64,000 nt of DNA, from the NCBI GenBank assembly GCA_030428705.1, contig JAUIDI010000002.1:859374-923373 (forward strand), read 5' to 3'. Origin of the DNA: Bacteroidia bacterium. Its GTDB lineage: Bacteria > Bacteroidota > Bacteroidia > Flavobacteriales > Flavobacteriaceae. Below, one piece after another: positions 17,380-27,407 of this stretch. Numbering within the stretch: the first letter of the stretch is position 1; the number at the start of each line of letters is the position of its first letter. The translations under genes and the position numbers were made by a program. A model generated the notes under the pieces. It saw only the letters and a program-made list of their open reading frames with translations. It did not search any database and was not told where the DNA came from.

Positions 17380-20184
17380 CTATAGGTTCTTATCGGTCTG
17401 TACCCCGAATACCTTCATTTGTTTTATCGACCAAGGAATCTTTAAATCCTCCATGGGTTCAACATCTTTAAGCAATGTCATTCGAAGGAATTTGGTATCA
17501 ACTGGGTCAAAAACAAGTACGACCTTTGCGTGGTTCCCTTTTTCCTCGACAAGTTTTGACCAACTTTTTCCGTCGTTCGAAGCCTCAAGCACATACGCTC
17601 GCGGGTATGTTTGAATCGGTGGAGGGGCATCGGGCCGCCATCCCCTGGAATTCGGTTGGGACGTAAAATGCAACTCGGATATGTTGGCCGGTTCAGGCAG
17701 TTCTATTTGAAACCACATTCCTTTCTTTTGGTCCTCACCAGTAGTCCATCCCTCAAAATTAAAGGCACTTGAAGGGGCTGCCGTACCGCCTATACGGGTA
17801 GGTACGGTATGGCTTGCCGTAATTTTCCAATTTTCGTTAGGCAATAATTCCCGTGGAACCGATTTCATCAACTCATCATAGTGATATGGCCCTTCACGTT
17901 CCGATGTTTTGGACCGTACCGCACGTACATCTTCAGCAGTAACCATTGATCCCTCATTAGATAAATTGGTTCGGATATAAGATACAATGGCGGCGATCCA
18001 TTCATCGGACTGTTCTTTGTTGCCCACCATGATACCAGCGGGATAGGTCTTTCCATCAAGCGGGCCTTCGAGTCCGTGCATCACGGTTTTAATCACATAT
18101 TCTGGATGCGACTGCACACGAACGGAGCCAGTCAATGGAGGTGCCATTACCAGACCCTCGCCAACGGGTGTTCCCGTACCATCGTTTCCATGGCATTGCA
18201 CACAGAGCTCGTTAAAAATGACCTGCCCCTTTTCCAAAGTATTTTTCTGAACATCGGTAAGCTCACTATCGGTAACTTCCCACCAATTTCTGACCTCTTT
18301 GGGTTCCAAAATCTGCGCGCCGATAGTCTGGATTCCTTTGGCCGAATTTGACTTAAGCAGTTTTTTCAAAGCAACATCCAAGGATGGAACCTCCAAAACA
18401 TGAGCCGACAACATCGCCTGCAGGGCCACATCGACATTTTCATCCGTAAGTAATCTCAAATAATCATCCCCAAAAGATTTATTGCCTCCCTTATACAAAG
18501 TCTCGCTGACGCGCATGGCCTGAACCCGCATTCTTGGGTTAGGGTCGTTCAAAAGTTTTCGCACCATTTCGGGTTTAAGCGTACCGAGGCCTTCCAAACT
18601 CCACAATGCATGAAAACGGGCCAAGAGATTTTCGCTGTCGATTACCATTGCCTCCAGTTGTGGAGCTATACTTTTGTCCCTTGACAAAACGATCAATTGT
18701 TGGGCCTGATCGCGCCACCAACCGTTCGGATGTTCCAAATGCTTGACAAGTTGGGCCGCCGTTTCATTGAGCATGTTCGGCTTGGTCTTGTCACGCTCCA
18801 TGCTATCATGGGTAATACGCCAAATACGGCCTAGCCCTATGACCTTGTCCAATTGATACTGTTCGATTTTTGCGCGGAGATAGGTGCCTCTTTGTGCCCA
18901 TTGGCCTTCTTGTATGATACCATGGTACATATCGGTAATATATAAGGTGCCATCGGGCGCGGTCGTCATATCGACCGGACGGAACAAAGGGTCCGTCGAA
19001 CGCAGGAACTCTGATTTTTGGTCTTGAAACGCATTATGCAAGGTAGTTATGCCCTCGGTAACCACGGGGTTTACCTGACGTACGATACGGGCGACGGGCT
19101 CCCCATAGATCAATTGTCCGTAAAGGTCTTTGGGTAGACGATCACCGCGATAGATATCGTTTCCGGCGGCACCGGTAACCCGTTTCGGGCCTCCATTGTT
19201 TTCTCGTACCCGATCCATGCCTTCCTGCAGATCACCGATCAAGACAGCAGCGCCCCAGGGTTCTTCAAATCCTTCGGCATAATTATCCTCATAATTGAAA
19301 TTGCCATAATGTACAGGGTGTTGAAATTGGGAAGGTAGCCCGCTCGCACCGCCCAAAAACCATACCTTGCCATCATCGTCATGGGTCACGCCCCATTGCG
19401 CCCTGTTATAACCCGTATTTTCGCGAATGACGCCCGTAGGAGTTTCCCGTACACGAAAGGCATTATACGTACTGTAGAGCCAATTGTCCATGTTGTAGTA
19501 CATAAAGGCCTGCTGGTGTTCCACGTTGCCCGACCGCCCATAATTATTGGTAAAAAGTTCTTTTTTATCGGCCCGACCATCACCATTGGTATCGGTGAAC
19601 TTATATACATTGTCCTCATCCGAATTCATAGTCAAGACCGCATCCTTTCCGTAAGGCAATACAAAACGCGGAAAAATAAGACTATCGACGAAGACCGTTC
19701 CCTTCTCATAAACGCCATCGTTATCCATATCTTCCCACCGGGAAATTCTACTTGTTGGCTCCAACGTTCCGTCCGAATCGGCTGTGAGCATATAGGTGCG
19801 TAATTCAAGAACGAACATACGACCATTGCCGTCGAATGATATTGCCCCAGGTTGTTGTATCTGCGGTTCGGTGAGAATTGGTTCGATATGATAGCCTTCG
19901 GGCAACAAAAACTTTTTGGCTTCTTCTTCTGGATACAAAGGAAGTACTGGTTCTTTTGGCCCCAAATCAGCTCCTTTCCAATCTTCATGTTCTGGATCTA
20001 CTCCTTCGGGAAGTCCTATTTTAGGCAACGAATCTGACATTGATTCAATGACAAGGTCGACGGGGTCCAAATCTTTTTCTTTGGAAGTACAACCACAAAG
20101 ACCCAAAATCAGGACTGCGATTACCGGGTATTTAAAGTGATACAATCCCCATTTTTTCTTAAGAAAACTCAAATGATACGACAT
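17380..20184 (-). CDS. Cytochrome-c lipoprotein with dehydrogenase-like propeller (PVC-type CxxCH protein)
   Basis: About 934 residues from the ATG at 20184. A lipoprotein signal ends at LILGLCGC (Cys ~32). A beta-propeller-like membrane-bound dehydrogenase domain covers ~75-430 (ITDMYHGIIQEGQ region), then a HEAT-like helical region (~450-610), then a cytochrome c domain with one haem site CVQCH (~660) and an axial Met candidate in VMAPPLTG. The C-terminal ~130 residues look like a discoidin (F5/8 type C) carbohydrate-binding domain. It probably oxidises a sugar in the periplasm and passes electrons to haem. It is the first gene of a two-gene operon and is divergent from the sulfatase at 20250 (65 bp gap). 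Confidence 0.85.
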   Translation of the reverse strand: MSYHLSFLKKKWGLYHFKYPVIAVLILGLCGCTSKEKDLDPVDLVIESMSDSLPKIGLPEGVDPEHEDWKGADLGPKEPVLPLYPEEEAKKFLLPEGYHIEPILTEPQIQQPGAISFDGNGRMFVLELRTYMLTADSDGTLEPTSRISRWEDMDNDGVYEKGTVFVDSLIFPRFVLPYGKDAVLTMNSDEDNVYKFTDTNGDGRADKKELFTNNYGRSGNVEHQQAFMYYNMDNWLYSTYNAFRVRETPTGVIRENTGYNRAQWGVTHDDDGKVWFLGGASGLPSQFQHPVHYGNFNYEDNYAEGFEEPWGAAVLIGDLQEGMDRVRENNGGPKRVTGAAGNDIYRGDRLPKDLYGQLIYGEPVARIVRQVNPVVTEGITTLHNAFQDQKSEFLRSTDPLFRPVDMTTAPDGTLYITDMYHGIIQEGQWAQRGTYLRAKIEQYQLDKVIGLGRIWRITHDSMERDKTKPNMLNETAAQLVKHLEHPNGWWRDQAQQLIVLSRDKSIAPQLEAMVIDSENLLARFHALWSLEGLGTLKPEMVRKLLNDPNPRMRVQAMRVSETLYKGGNKSFGDDYLRLLTDENVDVALQAMLSAHVLEVPSLDVALKKLLKSNSAKGIQTIGAQILEPKEVRNWWEVTDSELTDVQKNTLEKGQVIFNELCVQCHGNDGTGTPVGEGLVMAPPLTGSVRVQSHPEYVIKTVMHGLEGPLDGKTYPAGIMVGNKEQSDEWIAAIVSYIRTNLSNEGSMVTAEDVRAVRSKTSEREGPYHYDELMKSVPRELLPNENWKITASHTVPTRIGGTAAPSSAFNFEGWTTGEDQKKGMWFQIELPEPANISELHFTSQPNSRGWRPDAPPPIQTYPRAYVLEASNDGKSWSKLVEEKGNHAKVVLVFDPVDTKFLRMTLLKDVEPMEDLKIPWSIKQMKVFGVQTDKNL

Positions 20185-20249
20185 ATTCAAATTTTGGTAG
20201 GTAAAGGACGAAAATTAAGTATATTGAGGCCAACAAACAAGCTTTTTTT

Positions 20250-21725
20250 ATGTCTTACCAAAATACCGATACTATTATTAACATTATCACAAAAATCAGG
20301 AATATCTTTTTTCTCATCACAATCGGACTTGCTTTTTCGTGCAAGGATAAAACCGAAAACGTCCCTGAAAAAAAACCAGTGCCCCCGAATGTTGTTCTGA
20401 TCTTTACCGACGACCAAGGCTATCAAGACGTCGGGGTGTTCGGCTCACCCAATATTTTGACGCCCAATTTAGATCAAATGGCGGCCGATGGGGTAAAGCT
20501 GACCAGCTACTATTCGGCACAGGCGGTCTGCTCGGCATCAAGGGCAGGAATCTTAACAGGTTGTTATCCTAATCGTATCGGCATCCACAACGCATTGGGA
20601 CCCGACAATACTCATGGAATCAATGATACGGAAACGACCTTGGCCGAAATGCTCAAATCAAAAGGCTATAGAACTGCGATCTTCGGAAAGTGGCATTTGG
20701 GCCATCATGAAAAATTCCTCCCGACCAGACACGGTTTTGATGAATGGTTCGGCATTCCTTATTCGAACGATATGTGGCCCTTTCACCCCCAGCAAGGACC
20801 TATTTTCAATTTTCCCGACCTGCCCTTATATGAAAATGAAACCGTTATAGATACCCTGACCGAACAATCGCAACTCACCACACAGATAACCGAGCATAGT
20901 GTGGATTTTATCACTAGGAACAAAGACAATCCGTTCTTTTTGTACGTTCCGCACCCACAACCCCATGTACCTTTGTTCGTTTCAGATAAGTTCAAAGGGA
21001 AATCAGAAAGAGGACTTTACGGCGATGTCATTATGGAAATCGACTGGTCGGTAGGGCAAATTTTGGACGCCCTCAAAAAGAACGGTCTCGAAGAAAATAC
21101 GATTGTTATCTTCACTTCCGATAACGGCCCATGGCTTTCTTATGGCAACCATGCGGGTAGTGCCCTGCCGTTAAGGGAAGGCAAGGGTACGGCCTGGGAA
21201 GGTGGCCAACGTGAACCTTTTATTATTAAATACCCGGCAAAGTTGAAAGCGGGGCAGATTATCGATACCCCTATTATGGCCATTGATATTTTACCCACCA
21301 TAGCCGAGGTCACGAACGCAGAACTCCCTATGAAAATCATAGATGGTAAAAGTGCTTGGCGGGTTCTCACGGGAGAAAGCAATGAAAGTCCGCAAGAGGC
21401 CTATTTCTTTTATTATCGTGTCAACGAACTTTTCGGGGTGCGTTATGGCAAATGGAAACTGTATTTTCCACATCGTTATCGCACCATGGACGGCCAAGAA
21501 CCAGGCAAGGACGGAAAGCCCGGCGAGTACCGAATGGTCGATCTCGAGGAAATCGAACTTTATGACCTTTCGAACGACATCAGTGAAACAAACAATGTAG
21601 CCGATGCCAATCCTGAGGTGGTGGCCAAAATCAAGGTATTGGCGAACGACATACGTTCGCGTTTGGGAGATTCCCTCATGGAATTGGAAGGATCTGAAAC
21701 CCGGGAACCAGGGAGATTGGAATGA
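20250..21725 (+). CDS. Lipoprotein sulfatase (S1 family)
   Basis: A 491-residue sulfatase with an N-terminal lipoprotein signal (FFLITIGLAFSCKDK, Cys ~31). Hallmarks are FTDDQGYQD for metal binding, CSASR as the formylglycine signature (C-x-A-x-R variant), GKWHLGHHE and TSDNGPWLSYGNHAGS. It removes sulfate from an extracellular glycan, probably at the membrane surface. It is about as long as the sulfatase at 13532, with a similar order of motifs but a different active-site signature. Its stop codon overlaps the trmN6 start by 4 bp (ATGA), so the two genes are translationally coupled although functionally unrelated. Confidence 0.92.
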   Translation: MSYQNTDTIINIITKIRNIFFLITIGLAFSCKDKTENVPEKKPVPPNVVLIFTDDQGYQDVGVFGSPNILTPNLDQMAADGVKLTSYYSAQAVCSASRAGILTGCYPNRIGIHNALGPDNTHGINDTETTLAEMLKSKGYRTAIFGKWHLGHHEKFLPTRHGFDEWFGIPYSNDMWPFHPQQGPIFNFPDLPLYENETVIDTLTEQSQLTTQITEHSVDFITRNKDNPFFLYVPHPQPHVPLFVSDKFKGKSERGLYGDVIMEIDWSVGQILDALKKNGLEENTIVIFTSDNGPWLSYGNHAGSALPLREGKGTAWEGGQREPFIIKYPAKLKAGQIIDTPIMAIDILPTIAEVTNAELPMKIIDGKSAWRVLTGESNESPQEAYFFYYRVNELFGVRYGKWKLYFPHRYRTMDGQEPGKDGKPGEYRMVDLEEIELYDLSNDISETNNVADANPEVVAKIKVLANDIRSRLGDSLMELEGSETREPGRLE

Positions 21726-22435
21726 GCCGCCATTTCAGGTTCAAACAATTTACCGTTCGGCAAGACCGCTGTGCCATGAAGGTGGGCACCGATGGGGTTC
21801 TTCTCGGGGCTTGGGCATCACTTGAAAAAGAACCGAATTCGATTCTCGATATCGGTTCAGGAACCGGTGTAATATCAATGATGATGGCCCAAAGATGTTA
21901 TGCGGAAATCATCGATGCCCTTGAAATTGACGGGGACGCATACGAACAGTGCGTCGAAAATTTTGAGGCCTCGCCATGGGCCGACCGTCTATTCTGCTAT
22001 CATGCGGGACTCAATGAATTTGTTTTGGAAATAGAGGATAACTACGATTTGATCGTTTCCAACCCTCCTTTTTATTCGGAGGATTTCACAAGTGGGGATG
22101 CCTCCCGGGATACTGCGAGACAAAGCCAGTCATTGCCGTTCACTGAACTGCTTGAAGGGGTTTCAAAACTGCTGCTTCCGGGCGGATTGTTCGCCACCAT
22201 CATTCCTTATAAGGAAGAAAAAAGATTTACCGACTTGGCCGCTAAGATTGACCTGTTTCCCAGACGAATTATGCGGGTAAAGGGAAATCCTTCCTCAGAA
22301 ATAAAACGATCCCTTATTGAATTTGGTTTCGATAAAAAAGAGGGCAAAATCGATACATTGATAATCGAGACCGAAAGACATCGGTACACCGCCGAATACA
22401 TCGCCTTAACACAAGATTTCTATTTAAAAATGTAA
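21722..22435 (+). CDS. trmN6: tRNA1(Val) (adenine(37)-N6)-methyltransferase
   Basis: A 237-residue class I SAM methyltransferase. The SAM loop is ILDIGSGTGVISMM (about residues 40-53) and the catalytic NPPF motif is in SNPPFYSED (about 114), as expected for N6-adenine methyltransferases of the YfiC/TrmN6 group (FRFKQFTVRQDRCAMKVGTD at the N-terminus is typical). It methylates A37 of tRNA1(Val). The ATG overlaps the stop of the sulfatase gene. It converges with the lipoprotein gene at 22445. Confidence 0.9.
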   Translation: MSRHFRFKQFTVRQDRCAMKVGTDGVLLGAWASLEKEPNSILDIGSGTGVISMMMAQRCYAEIIDALEIDGDAYEQCVENFEASPWADRLFCYHAGLNEFVLEIEDNYDLIVSNPPFYSEDFTSGDASRDTARQSQSLPFTELLEGVSKLLLPGGLFATIIPYKEEKRFTDLAAKIDLFPRRIMRVKGNPSSEIKRSLIEFGFDKKEGKIDTLIIETERHRYTAEYIALTQDFYLKM

Positions 22436-22444
22436 TCCGTCCAT

Positions 22445-22942
22445 TTATTGGGTAAGCGTCAACTTTTTGAGTCCGGCCGATAGCTTTTTCAAAGTCTGTT
22501 TTTCTTCATTATAGAATACCGAATCAATGGCAACCGAAGGCCCGGTACACCCATCAAAATCCAATAAGGTAGCATATACCGTTAAATGGTCGATCCTCGA
22601 AGAGGTAGGGGCAAGACTTACCGCAAAGAGATTCTTACCTTCGGAATATCCGCCTACCCAAATCAAATATTTGGTCTCTTCGTTATATAGGTCCACCACA
22701 TCGGTATATAACTCTCCATTTTTGTTAAGGGTAACCCCATCGGGGTCATAACTACCATTTTCAAAAATATTCTCGCCGTCGGTATCTATATACTCAAGAA
22801 GCAATTGTTCGTTTATAATTCCCTTCGAAGCTTTGGAAGTAAAGGGTACACCACCGAACGGACTCACCCTAACACAACCGCCTTCATCCTCAATACATGA
22901 GGAAAACAATAGGATGATACCGACAAGGGCCAATCTTTTCAT
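22445..22942 (-). CDS. Hypothetical lipoprotein
   Basis: 165 residues with a lipoprotein signal peptide (RLALVGIILLFSSC, Cys ~16). The mature part has an acidic start (IEDEGGC) and no motif I recognise; the C-terminus is more basic (KKLSAGLKKLTLTQ). It is transcribed alone, convergent with trmN6 (9 bp apart). Probably membrane-anchored in the periplasm; function unknown. Confidence 0.7.
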   Translation of the reverse strand: MKRLALVGIILLFSSCIEDEGGCVRVSPFGGVPFTSKASKGIINEQLLLEYIDTDGENIFENGSYDPDGVTLNKNGELYTDVVDLYNEETKYLIWVGGYSEGKNLFAVSLAPTSSRIDHLTVYATLLDFDGCTGPSVAIDSVFYNEEKQTLKKLSAGLKKLTLTQ

Positions 22943-23142
22943 GTTTTTCTTTTAAAATTAGGTCAGTCTATTCTATTTTTCAAATTATATATACAACATT
23001 TTATTCTTTCAATGTTACATTTCATTAGTACATTTGGCTAAAATTTCATTGCATGAAGTGAGCAATAACAAGAACCGACGCGTGAACAAAATACCTGTCC
23101 ACCAGCAGTTCCGGCCCACTAAAAGCAATAAAACACAAACGG

Positions 23143-24321
23143 ATGAAACCTGATCTTTTCGAAGCACCGGATTATTACAATTTGGACGACTTACTTTCCG
23201 AAGAACATATATTGGTACGTGATGCCGCCCGACAATGGGTCAAACGCGATATTTCGCCCATCATTGAAGACTATGCCCAAAAAGCCGAGTTTCCAAAGCA
23301 AATTATCGGCGGATTGGCCGAAATCGGTGCTTTTGGCCCTTATATTCCCGAGGAATATGGTGGTGCCGGATTGGACCAGATCAGTTACGGACTCATTATG
23401 CAAGAAATCGAACGTGGCGATAGTGGCGTTCGCTCGACCGCATCGGTACAATCTTCTCTGGTGATGTATCCCATCTTTGCTTATGGCACCGAAGAACAGC
23501 GAAAAAAATACCTGCCCAAATTGGCCACTGGCGAACTTATGGGGTGCTTCGGGTTGACCGAACCGAACCACGGATCCAATCCCGGAGGAATGGAATCGAA
23601 ATTCAAGGATATGGGCGGCCATTATCTTTTGAACGGAGCCAAACTCTGGATTTCAAATTCACCCTTTGCCGATATCGCGGTAGTTTGGGCAAAAAACGAA
23701 GAAGGAAGAATACATGGACTTATTGTCGAACGTGGCATGGAAGGTTTTTCTACCCCTGAGACCCACAACAAGTGGTCGTTGCGGGCTTCGGCCACGGGAG
23801 AACTGATATTCGATAATGTAAAAGTGCCCAAGGAAAACCTGTTGCCCGGCAAAAATGGACTGGGCGCACCGCTTGGTTGTTTGGATTCGGCACGTTACGG
23901 AATTGCCTGGGGGGCTATCGGTGCCGCCATGGATTGTTACGATACCGCACTACGCTACGCCAAAGAGCGTATACAGTTCGGCAAGCCCATTGCCGCCTTT
24001 CAATTGCAGCAAAAGAAATTGGCCGAGATGATTACCGAGATTACCAAGGCACAATTGTTGGCTTTTCGATTGGGCCAATTAAAAAACGAGGGCAAGGCCA
24101 CAACAACCCAAATCTCGATGGCAAAACGCAACAATGTCGATATGGCCCTCAAAATTGCACGTGAGGCAAGACAAATGCTAGGTGGTATGGGAATTACAGG
24201 AGATTACAGTATTATGCGGCATATGATGAACCTCGAAAGTGTAATTACTTATGAAGGCACACACGATATCCATCTATTGATAACGGGGGCAGATATTACC
24301 GGAATCCCAGCTTTTCAGTAA
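23143..24321 (+). CDS. gcdH: Glutaryl-CoA dehydrogenase (acyl-CoA dehydrogenase family)
   Basis: A 392-residue FAD flavoprotein. The C-terminal YEGTHDIHLLITG contains the catalytic Glu and matches the glutaryl-CoA dehydrogenase variant of the family better than straight-chain acyl-CoA dehydrogenases. Other signatures are GCFGLTEPNHGSNPGGMES and GGMGITGDYSIMRHMMN. It oxidises and decarboxylates glutaryl-CoA to crotonyl-CoA in lysine/tryptophan breakdown, passing electrons to ETF. It is preceded by a 200-bp gap with no gene and is apparently monocistronic, ending 4 bp from the convergent lipoprotein gene. Confidence 0.9.
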   Translation: MKPDLFEAPDYYNLDDLLSEEHILVRDAARQWVKRDISPIIEDYAQKAEFPKQIIGGLAEIGAFGPYIPEEYGGAGLDQISYGLIMQEIERGDSGVRSTASVQSSLVMYPIFAYGTEEQRKKYLPKLATGELMGCFGLTEPNHGSNPGGMESKFKDMGGHYLLNGAKLWISNSPFADIAVVWAKNEEGRIHGLIVERGMEGFSTPETHNKWSLRASATGELIFDNVKVPKENLLPGKNGLGAPLGCLDSARYGIAWGAIGAAMDCYDTALRYAKERIQFGKPIAAFQLQQKKLAEMITEITKAQLLAFRLGQLKNEGKATTTQISMAKRNNVDMALKIAREARQMLGGMGITGDYSIMRHMMNLESVITYEGTHDIHLLITGADITGIPAFQ

Positions 24322-24325
24322 GATA

Positions 24326-24706
24326 CTAACTTCGAATATATATCAATAATACTTCATCATCAGCGATACCCGGTTCGTCGACGTAGGTCAATTTCAATGA
24401 TGTACCTTCGATTATGTAGGTGTATTGATCACCGTTCTTCAAAGTAATGAGATTGCCTCCAACGGTATAGTTTCCGGCAGCATTGTTCAGAAATTCGAAT
24501 TCCCCGGTGTTTTCCACCATAAGGCTACTTCCTTCGAAAGTTATTTTGTGCCCACTAAAATCGGGGTTTTCACCAAACCCGCAGTAGCAAAGAACATCGG
24601 TAAGCACCCATTTTCCCTCAAGTTCTACGTTGATGACATCGTCCAGGTCATCGGAACAAGAGACCAAAAGCAAGGTCGCTAGAAGTATGGTGGTTATTCG
24701 TTTCAT
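24326..24706 (-). CDS. Small lipocalin-like lipoprotein
   Basis: 126 residues: signal peptide ITTILLATLLLVSC (Cys ~17), acidic linker (SDDLDDVINVE), then a compact beta-rich domain starting LEGKWVLTDVLCYCGF, typical of lipocalin-like small lipoproteins in Bacteroidota. A CYC pair near residue 41 is notable. Monocistronic, convergent with gcdH. Function unknown. Confidence 0.72.
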   Translation of the reverse strand: MKRITTILLATLLLVSCSDDLDDVINVELEGKWVLTDVLCYCGFGENPDFSGHKITFEGSSLMVENTGEFEFLNNAAGNYTVGGNLITLKNGDQYTYIIEGTSLKLTYVDEPGIADDEVLLIYIRS

Positions 24707-25065
24707 ATAATCTCTTGACTTATATCAAGGAATGGTTTCTATATAAGAGAACGCTAAAAACCGATTACTAAGTATATGGTTTGGATGTTTTTTATCCGAT
24801 AAAAAACAAATCTGTCTTATCTGACCACAAAAATCAAGGCGTTCACATCATTTAATTGTTCCCGTCGAACCTGTGCCGTAAGTTTACCATGTAATTGTTT
24901 CAGAAGTAAATTTTTTCATTTTCATATAGTGTTCTCGTAAAAGGGTCCGGTCTTGATTGATCGGGCTCTTTTTAGTTTATGAAACTCCATTTTGAAAGGT
25001 GCAAAGCATCGCGACAAAATGGTCGGTTGAATGAATTCAATCGAAGGTCGGAATCTGTTCCAAAA
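24707..25065. other. 359-bp gap with one terminator-like hairpin
   Basis: No gene seen. The plus strand has a strong terminator-shaped hairpin at 24943-24973: a 10-bp stem (GGGTCCGGTC / GATCGGGCTC, three G-T wobbles on the transcript) followed by five T, but no plus-strand gene ends nearby. A small RNA upstream of it is possible. Confidence 0.4.
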
Positions 25066-27372
25066 TCAACTTTTGATCGAAACTTTATCCAAAGTAACTT
25101 TTATCGATTTACTGATCGGGGTTCGGCTTTTTTCCGCAAAATGGTTATAAGGCACCAGAACATTAGTCTCCGGGAAGTAGGCCGCCAAATTTCCCTTTGG
25201 GATTTTATAGGGAACGACCAAAAATCTTTTCGCAATACGGACCTGGTTTTCGTAATTACTTTTAATATTCACGACATCCAACTTGTTTAAATTCAGGAAT
25301 CGCATATCTTCCGAGTTCATGAAGAGTACCCTCCTTTCATTGTAGACTCCCCTATATCGATCATCCAATCCATATATTGTAGTATTGAACTGGTCGTGCG
25401 ACCGGATGGTCATCAACATAAATTCGCCTTTTTCCAGTCGATGGTCGGGCAGATCGTTAATGGTTATTTGGGCCTTACTGTTCGGAAGCCTGCTAAAATC
25501 ACGTTCACGCACATTGTTCGGCAGATAATATCCCGTACCCTTTGAGCGCTCCGTAGTATTTTCAAATCCCTTTGCTACTTTATCGATGTATTCCCGGATC
25601 AAGTCAAAATCCTTGCCCAATAGAAGCCAGTCAACGGAATGATTTCCTTTGAAGTAGGCATGTGCCATTTTTGCGATAAGTTCGGGTTCGCTCATAATAT
25701 TTCCGGAGGCAGGTTTTAGCAATCCTTTGGACTGTGTGACCCGCCCCATACTGTTCTCGACCGTAAAATAACGTCGTTTCCCATCTTTTACGTCTTTTTC
25801 CGATCGGCCGATAGTGGGTAAAATCAAGGCCGTCTTTCCGGTAACGAGATGGGTACGGTTCAGTTTTGTACTTACCTGAACCGTCAGATTACATCGCTGT
25901 AACGCTTCGGCCGTATATTCGGTATCGGATGCGGCCATTAAAAAATTGCCGCCCAAGCACATAAAAACCCTGGCCCTCTCTTCGTACATGGCCCTTATGG
26001 AGCCGACAGTATCGACCCCTTCTTTTACGGGAGGTACAAAACCCAAATGTTTTTCGATGCGTTCGTTCAACGATTCGTCGACATAGTGCATAATGCCCAC
26101 ACTGCGGTCGCCCTGTACATTGCTGTGGCCACGCACGGGGCAAGTACCGGCGTTCGGTTTGCCAATAGCGCCTTTGAGCAATAATAAGTTCACATACTCG
26201 CGAATGTTCGTTACCCCGTTTTTATGCTGTGTCAGGCCCATCGCCCAACAAACGATGATTTTCGATTTGTTGGCCAAAAGCGAAACCGCCTCTTCGACAC
26301 TTTTTAGATCGACCCCGCTCAGCCGTAGCAATTTATCCTCATCATAATTGTCAAGGTCGGCGATCAGTTCTTCATAACCTTCGGTATAGGTTTCCAAAAA
26401 CTCATGGTCGAAAACGGTCCGGTCTTGGGCATCGAGAGTGGCCAATTTTTTAAGGATTAATTTGACCAACGGAATATCTTGATTGATTCTTACGGGCAAA
26501 TGCAGGTCGGCTATGCCTTGCCCAGAACCGACCCATCCATTAAGATGTTGCGGGTTTTTGAAACTTACAAGTCCGGTTTCCTCAAGTGGATTGATACTGA
26601 TGACTTTCCCGCCGTTCTTTTTACACTTTTCCAATGCAGAAAGCATTCTCGGGTGGTTCGTTCCAGGATTCTGCCCTGCCACTATGATTACTTCCGCCCC
26701 ATAGAAATCTTCCAGCTTGACGGAACCTTTTCCGATTCCCAAGGTTTCGTTCAAGGCCACTCCACTCGATTCGTGGCACATATTGGAGCAATCGGGCATA
26801 TTGTTGGTCCCGAAGGCACGGGCGAACATTCCATATAGAAAGGCCGCTTCGTTGCTCGACCTTCCGGAAGTATAAAAAATCGCCTCATCAGGTGAATCGA
26901 GCTTGTACATTTCATCCGCGATCAAATCGAAGGCTTCTTGCCATTCGATAGGCTCGTAATGGATGCTCCCCGGGCGCAATACCAACGGTTCGACCAATCG
27001 CCCGAACTTATTCAGCTCATAATCGGTAAGAAGGGAAAGTGCTTCAACGGAATGCTTTTTAAAAAAATCGGCGTCGACCTTTTTCATTGTCGCCTCATCG
27101 GCCAAGGCCTTGGCCCCATTTTCACAGAACTCTCCAATTCTTGAAGGTTTTTCCGGGTCTGGCCAAGCACAGCTCGGACAATCGAAACCGTCTTTTTGAT
27201 TTATTTCGAGCAAGGCGCGCATCGACCGAACAATACCCATCTCCTTAAAACCATGCTCAATGGCAGCCTTTACCCCCATAGCCCCGGCAGCTACCTGCAC
27301 GGGCTCCTTGATGTCGATGCCCGTAAAATCTTCCGAACCTCGTATCGAAACGTTTCTTCGAAATTCTTGCAT
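25066..27372 (-). CDS. Molybdopterin oxidoreductase, FdhF/YdeP family
   Basis: A 768-residue protein of the YdeP branch of molybdopterin enzymes. The N-terminal region carries CPSC and FCENG cysteines that could hold an iron-sulfur cluster with fewer ligands than classical formate dehydrogenases. Molybdopterin-binding stretches include YTSGRSSNEAAFLYG, MCHESSGVALNETLGIGKG and GQNPGTNHPRML. The C-terminal molydopterin dinucleotide domain has DDRYRGVYNERRVLF. No signal peptide, so cytosolic. YdeP has been linked to acid resistance in E. coli, but the substrate is unknown. It follows the small DUF7009-like gene by 35 bp in one operon. Confidence 0.88.
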   Translation of the reverse strand: MQEFRRNVSIRGSEDFTGIDIKEPVQVAAGAMGVKAAIEHGFKEMGIVRSMRALLEINQKDGFDCPSCAWPDPEKPSRIGEFCENGAKALADEATMKKVDADFFKKHSVEALSLLTDYELNKFGRLVEPLVLRPGSIHYEPIEWQEAFDLIADEMYKLDSPDEAIFYTSGRSSNEAAFLYGMFARAFGTNNMPDCSNMCHESSGVALNETLGIGKGSVKLEDFYGAEVIIVAGQNPGTNHPRMLSALEKCKKNGGKVISINPLEETGLVSFKNPQHLNGWVGSGQGIADLHLPVRINQDIPLVKLILKKLATLDAQDRTVFDHEFLETYTEGYEELIADLDNYDEDKLLRLSGVDLKSVEEAVSLLANKSKIIVCWAMGLTQHKNGVTNIREYVNLLLLKGAIGKPNAGTCPVRGHSNVQGDRSVGIMHYVDESLNERIEKHLGFVPPVKEGVDTVGSIRAMYEERARVFMCLGGNFLMAASDTEYTAEALQRCNLTVQVSTKLNRTHLVTGKTALILPTIGRSEKDVKDGKRRYFTVENSMGRVTQSKGLLKPASGNIMSEPELIAKMAHAYFKGNHSVDWLLLGKDFDLIREYIDKVAKGFENTTERSKGTGYYLPNNVRERDFSRLPNSKAQITINDLPDHRLEKGEFMLMTIRSHDQFNTTIYGLDDRYRGVYNERRVLFMNSEDMRFLNLNKLDVVNIKSNYENQVRIAKRFLVVPYKIPKGNLAAYFPETNVLVPYNHFAEKSRTPISKSIKVTLDKVSIKS

Positions 27373-27407
27373 GTGATAAAATACTTTTTACATTCCGACA
27401 AAATGAA

